From Arthrobotrys musiformis (lineage: Eukaryota; Ascomycota; Orbiliomycetes; Orbiliales; Orbiliaceae), in assembly GCA_036971715.1 (NCBI GenBank), contig JAVHJL010000009.1:868001-932000 (forward strand): 64,000 nt of DNA, in the 5' to 3' direction. Within the stretch, counting starts at the first letter, position 1. Each line of letters starts with the position of its first letter. A program made the position numbers and the translations under genes. The notes beneath the pieces are model-generated. The model was given only the letters and a program-made list of their open reading frames with translations. It made no database searches and was not told the DNA's origin. Below are positions 60,168-64,000 of this stretch, piece after piece.

Positions 60168-61344
60168 GCACCCTCTCCCCAGCCATACTACTTGTAGATG
60201 TATTTAAAATCATTGAACTCACATCCCAACAGTATGAGCTAACTGCCGATCCTAACGAATAGCCACCTTAGGCGACGATGGCGCTATAGCTTGGAATAAA
60301 CTGCAGTATTATAATTCAATGGCAGTTTTAATCCGCCTAATTGTTCCCACCTAATGCAATATTAGCCGTCGTACCTTCTTGACATTGCCAGTAACCTCTC
60401 GCCCTTCCGATTGTATTTCTCTTTGCAGTTGATAGGTCCAGACGGATAGCACACTAGTTTTTGAATGGCAGACCCAATCATCAACTTAGTAGGCTACCGC
60501 TGCGCCTAGTCTTGTGTTCGCTGCACTCTACTGTAGCGTGAACCAACGGCACCTACCCGCACAATAATTAGGTTACTTCCCCCAGTATTTGGTTTAATCA
60601 TCGTTAAGCTAAACCCGACCTTATATATTAAGCACGCATCAATGCGGTTGTTTCTCTTCCAAACAGTACTCAGCATCTACCATACGTCTCCGGCATACTA
60701 TCTCGTAATATTGGGGTAATCATATTAGCAATGAGCCAAACTCTCCAGTAAATTATAGGTCTATATCGGTCACTCTTTGTGTGGTCTAGGTACGAGACCA
60801 GTCTATATCTAGATCTAGGCTAGTTCAGCGTATAATTAACCATGGTGCAGATGTATAAGAAGGCCAGGGTCAAAAACAAGGGAATATGTATATATGATCA
60901 AGTATAAATACCTAAGTATACACTGGTAGGTCAAGAACGGCAGTCAAGGGCCTGATAGACGTCTAGACTTGTGAGTTATAATACTAGTATAGGGCAAGTA
61001 GATTATATAGAACCGTTTTAACTACTTACCCCTCAGCTGGACAAAATCTCTCAATGAAACTGAAGTCACATGGAGAGGCTTTGTGCCGCTTCCTACACCA
61101 ACCTGCAAAATTCTAACTGGTATGCATATATGGGATTCTCTTGATTTTTGATCCAAAGCTAATATACTGGGTATTTATTTTCTTCTTCTAGAAACGAAAT
61201 AACTAAAAATGTACACGCAACCGAAGTAGCAGATATCTAAACAAAGTTTTGAATGGACTTGAAAGAAAGAAGAAAAAGAGAAACATTGTACGGGAATTCA
61301 AATTCTATTTCGGGATTGAAATGCTAGGTTAGAGTGGGATCTCT
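60168..61344. other. Intergenic, no gene seen
   Basis: Short ORFs only, moderately AT-rich. Ends at the stop of the minus-strand secreted protein gene. Confidence 0.55.
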
Positions 61345-62630
61345 CTACGAATCTTCAGGGTCACTATCTTGAAGGTGGCTATCGGGAACCTTTCTCTTGT
61401 CTAGCCATGACGTATAGTATCGACCGCCGGCTGCCTGATAAGGGTTGGGGGAGCCGTATCTTAACCCTTCAGGGTAAGGGTTTGCTGGGTCCAACGGAGG
61501 CTCTGGCCCTGAGAGGGGTGGCCCTACGTCCTCATGGATAAATCCATCTGGCGTGGCATGAAGTTCGGACCTGTGTCTGTATATGGCTACGGGGACGGGC
61601 GCGGGTTCAGGGCCGATTTCTCGGCCGAGCCTGAACCCGAACCCAGTATTAGCCATGATAGCTTCGGGTGGCCTTTCTGTTAACATCCTGTCCATTTCAG
61701 AACGTTCCCATGTCATAGTGTCCCAGGGACGGCGTCCAAGGCCGCCCATGCGCCAAAAATAGCCAGGATTATCGTTTCTGACAGTTTGGGGGATGCGGTT
61801 CAAGGCAGCTTGGTACTCTTCAATAGATGCCGGATTTCCCTTTACGACAGCTTGGACGAGCTCGGCTGTGCAATAGCAAGCTACATATTGTACCAAAGAG
61901 TTAGACCCTCCATCTATGATATTCAGCGAACTGAAACAATATTTACGTTCTTGGTGATCTTACCATATACGAGAATGCATCTATCCGCTTGCCACTGGGA
62001 GCTGCAACCATGCCCATTCTTCCACCTCTGGTGTGCAGTTATTTTACCCCCTTCATCACAATCGCAAGACCCACGACAATATGCTTGAGCCACCTCGATA
62101 TCCACCAGAGCTCTCGACTTATCAACGTATTCTTTTTTCCAACGCGGCCAGCGGTCAAACGGAAATCCCAAATCGTTATCATGCGGGCTTATATTGAAAA
62201 CCGTCTTTGGGGGCGCACATCGAATTATCAGTTTATTTCTCTTGTAGAAGAAGGTTGGGTCAACGTCTTTCTTCACAGGGTTCGGGCCCGGGCTGCTCTT
62301 GTCTTGGCTAGCGGCCTCCTCCTCTGAGAGTTCTAGATCTGTTGAGTCTATACTATTATTCTCGCAATTTATGCAATTCTTATCACCGATTGGTGACGCT
62401 ATAGCCGTTAAGTGGGAGCCATTATTTGGGGCCGCATATCTCGGGAACGTGGTATTGAGGACGGCCGGAGTCGAAACGGAAATGGATGAGTAGTTGCCGA
62501 AAGGGTGAAAAAGCGTCATATTGGCAGAAGCAGCCTCTCTATCAACTTCTGGTGGCAAAGGCGACATGTGCGCCTTTTGAAATGTTAAAAGAATGACGAG
62601 GGCGATGGCGCAGGGTCGAGCTCGACCCAT
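61345..62630 (-). CDS. Hypothetical secreted Cys-containing protein
   Basis: Exons 62630-61964 and 61880-61345; 400 residues. The start at 62630 gives a signal peptide (MGRARPCAIALVILLTFQKA); an in-frame ATG further upstream (62861) would bury it. The mature chain has an N-terminal region rich in Ser, Asn and Thr with several N-x-S/T sites. A central segment (FPFDRWPRWKKEYVDKSRAL) leads into a Cys cluster (YCRGSCDCDEGGK, GHGCSSQWQADRCILVYACY), continuing across the intron to CTAELVQAVVKGNP. The C-terminal third is Pro/Gly-rich with DPANPYPEGLRYGSPN. At least eight Cys in the cluster region suggest disulfides. I do not recognise a family. The intron (83 nt, GTAAGA donor, GTAG acceptor) joins the Cys cluster in frame, which supports the model. 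Probable extracellular protein; function unknown. Confidence 0.65.
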
Positions 62631-64000
62631 TATTGCTGGGACAGCTCTTCGAAGGGGTAGACTAAGAGCTATATCATAGAAGACTATTTGTTTGTAAGTA
62701 TCCCAATCTTTTGCTGGGCATGGTATTGAGGATGAGTACAGGATCAAGTTACATGTACATGCGGCTTCTAGTGGAAAGCAGCCTGTGATTATAGTGTGTC
62801 GAGGAAGATATAAATCTCGTATATACACGTAGAAAGGGGGCCGGGGCATACTTATAACCATGAGTTACCAGCAGATTAAAAAGGCTCAATCTCGCTTTTC
62901 TTAGTAGATGAATCCTCGTATACCTAGTTGCCTGCGCTATGCATACATGTCACGATTGGAGAGCTTGTTAGACTTAAGCAATACGTAATGTGGCTTGCAA
63001 TGCTTAATTAAAGCCAACAATACAACAGCTCCGCCAAATTTTAAATGTCTTGAGTCTTTTATTCATGATCAAAAAGAAAACTTTGTTTCATTTGTTCAAA
63101 CAGAAACTAATATACGCATGAATATATTCTCTATGCACGTGGAGGCCGGAGGTGTTTCAATTTGCTGTGCAAATTGTAGCTAATGTTTCCGAAGTGAACA
63201 TCTAACTATTATAGCGCTTAAAAGCGACCGCCCCGTTGCATACTAACCCTGCCACGCTAATTCTGTTGCAATCGTATAATTTTGTCCTTTTCTTAGCTAA
63301 CCACAGACTACCTTTTCTTAGTGTGAGGCCTTTCCCCTTCCATTTGTGTAAACCATATCGCCACCATATCCGCCTACGTACATACGCCGTCAAATTTGCA
63401 AGGCCAATCGAGTGCAGGAATGGACTAAAGATTCGTCGGTTTCATCGACACAACGTTCTGATCCAAGCGTTTTACTCAGCCTGAATACCGCCTCAATCCC
63501 ATGCGTCAACAAAAAGTCTGGGAAATATTAATAGTACTAGTGCTACGCCCTGTGTAATCCATTCATGTCGCTAATTTGTTGTCATATATCCCAGAAACCC
63601 TGAAATATATATAGATTAATCAGAAAAGAAATCGCGGGGGGACGAGCCGAAGCCATCTTAAATTTACAAGAAATTCCGGACGTATAATTACGTATACATA
63701 CCTTACATTATAGCTTAGTCACGCGCGATAATCGATTCATGTGCACAACTAGTTAACTTGAACTAACTCTTGAACGAACACTACCCCGGTGGCAGGAGGC
63801 CATCGTAGTAATTCCAAAGGGATGGATCATTTAGGTTTCCCAATTTGAATTAGCCCGTAACTATTGTCTCCTGCGCAGCAACACCTTTAGGTGGCCGTAA
63901 TTAAAAATTTGCAATTTTTTGTTAACATAGTTTAAATTTATTGCGAAACCAAACTCTCGTCGAGAACTCTTGCAATTGCAATTGTAACTCCTCGGGAGTG
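62631..64000. other. Right-edge intergenic region, no gene seen
   Basis: The first 300 bases should contain the promoter of the secreted protein gene. The rest has short ORFs only, and no recognisable RNA gene. Confidence 0.5.

Noticed and set aside
62631..62861. Longer N terminus for the secreted orphan
   Set aside because: Would place 77 residues before a strong signal peptide; the internal Met at 62630 is the better start.

Overview
The window is nuclear DNA of a filamentous ascomycete (Pezizomycotina). The evidence is many short introns (mostly 50-140 nt) with GTRNGT donors, CTAAC/CTAAT branch sites and YAG acceptors, together with a fungal gene repertoire: a Zn2Cys6 regulator, a family 5 carbohydrate esterase with a fungal CBM1, ATG27, a fused MogA-MoeA molybdenum cofactor enzyme and a UNC-45/She4 chaperone. 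I cannot name the species. No tRNA, rRNA, CRISPR array or intact transposon was recognised. All splice sites were placed by eye, from reading frame, branch site and family conservation.

Layout: bases 1-6478 carry a very large RhoGEF-like protein cut by the left edge. About 13 kb (6479-19584) follow without a supportable gene. At 19585-21551 is a Zn2Cys6 transcription factor. Then come a 3.7 kb gap with a T29G10 tract and weak traces of a decayed gene, the proteasome-type deubiquitinase UCH37 (25283-26847), and a convergent coiled-coil protein gene (27177-29049, minus) with one irregular splice junction. Another gap (29050-33355) holds a possible HET-type remnant. The acetylxylan esterase with CBM1 (33356-34386) stands alone between gaps, followed by a sulfotransferase-like gene (36889-38185).

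From 39.6 kb the window becomes a denser housekeeping block: ATG27 (39669-40951), an Mn-type cation diffusion facilitator (42197-43790), prefoldin subunit 4 (minus, 44328-44788), an orphan 150-residue protein (46797-47249), the gephyrin-type Moco enzyme (minus, 48709-51330), a DUF4743-type Nudix hydrolase (52421-53613), RNA polymerase subunit Rpb8 (minus, 53967-54511), UNC-45/She4 (minus, 55291-57915), divergent from the lariat debranching enzyme DBR1 (58429-60167), and an orphan secreted protein (minus, 61345-62630).

The genes do not form one pathway or a biosynthetic cluster. The pattern is a conserved housekeeping block on the right and gene-sparse, possibly decayed sequence on the left holding niche functions (plant cell-wall deacetylation, a lone regulator). 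The best candidates for something undescribed are the coiled-coil gene at 27-29 kb, the secreted Cys-containing orphan at 61-62.6 kb, the orphan at 46.8 kb, and the C-terminal Ran-binding-like region of the RhoGEF.
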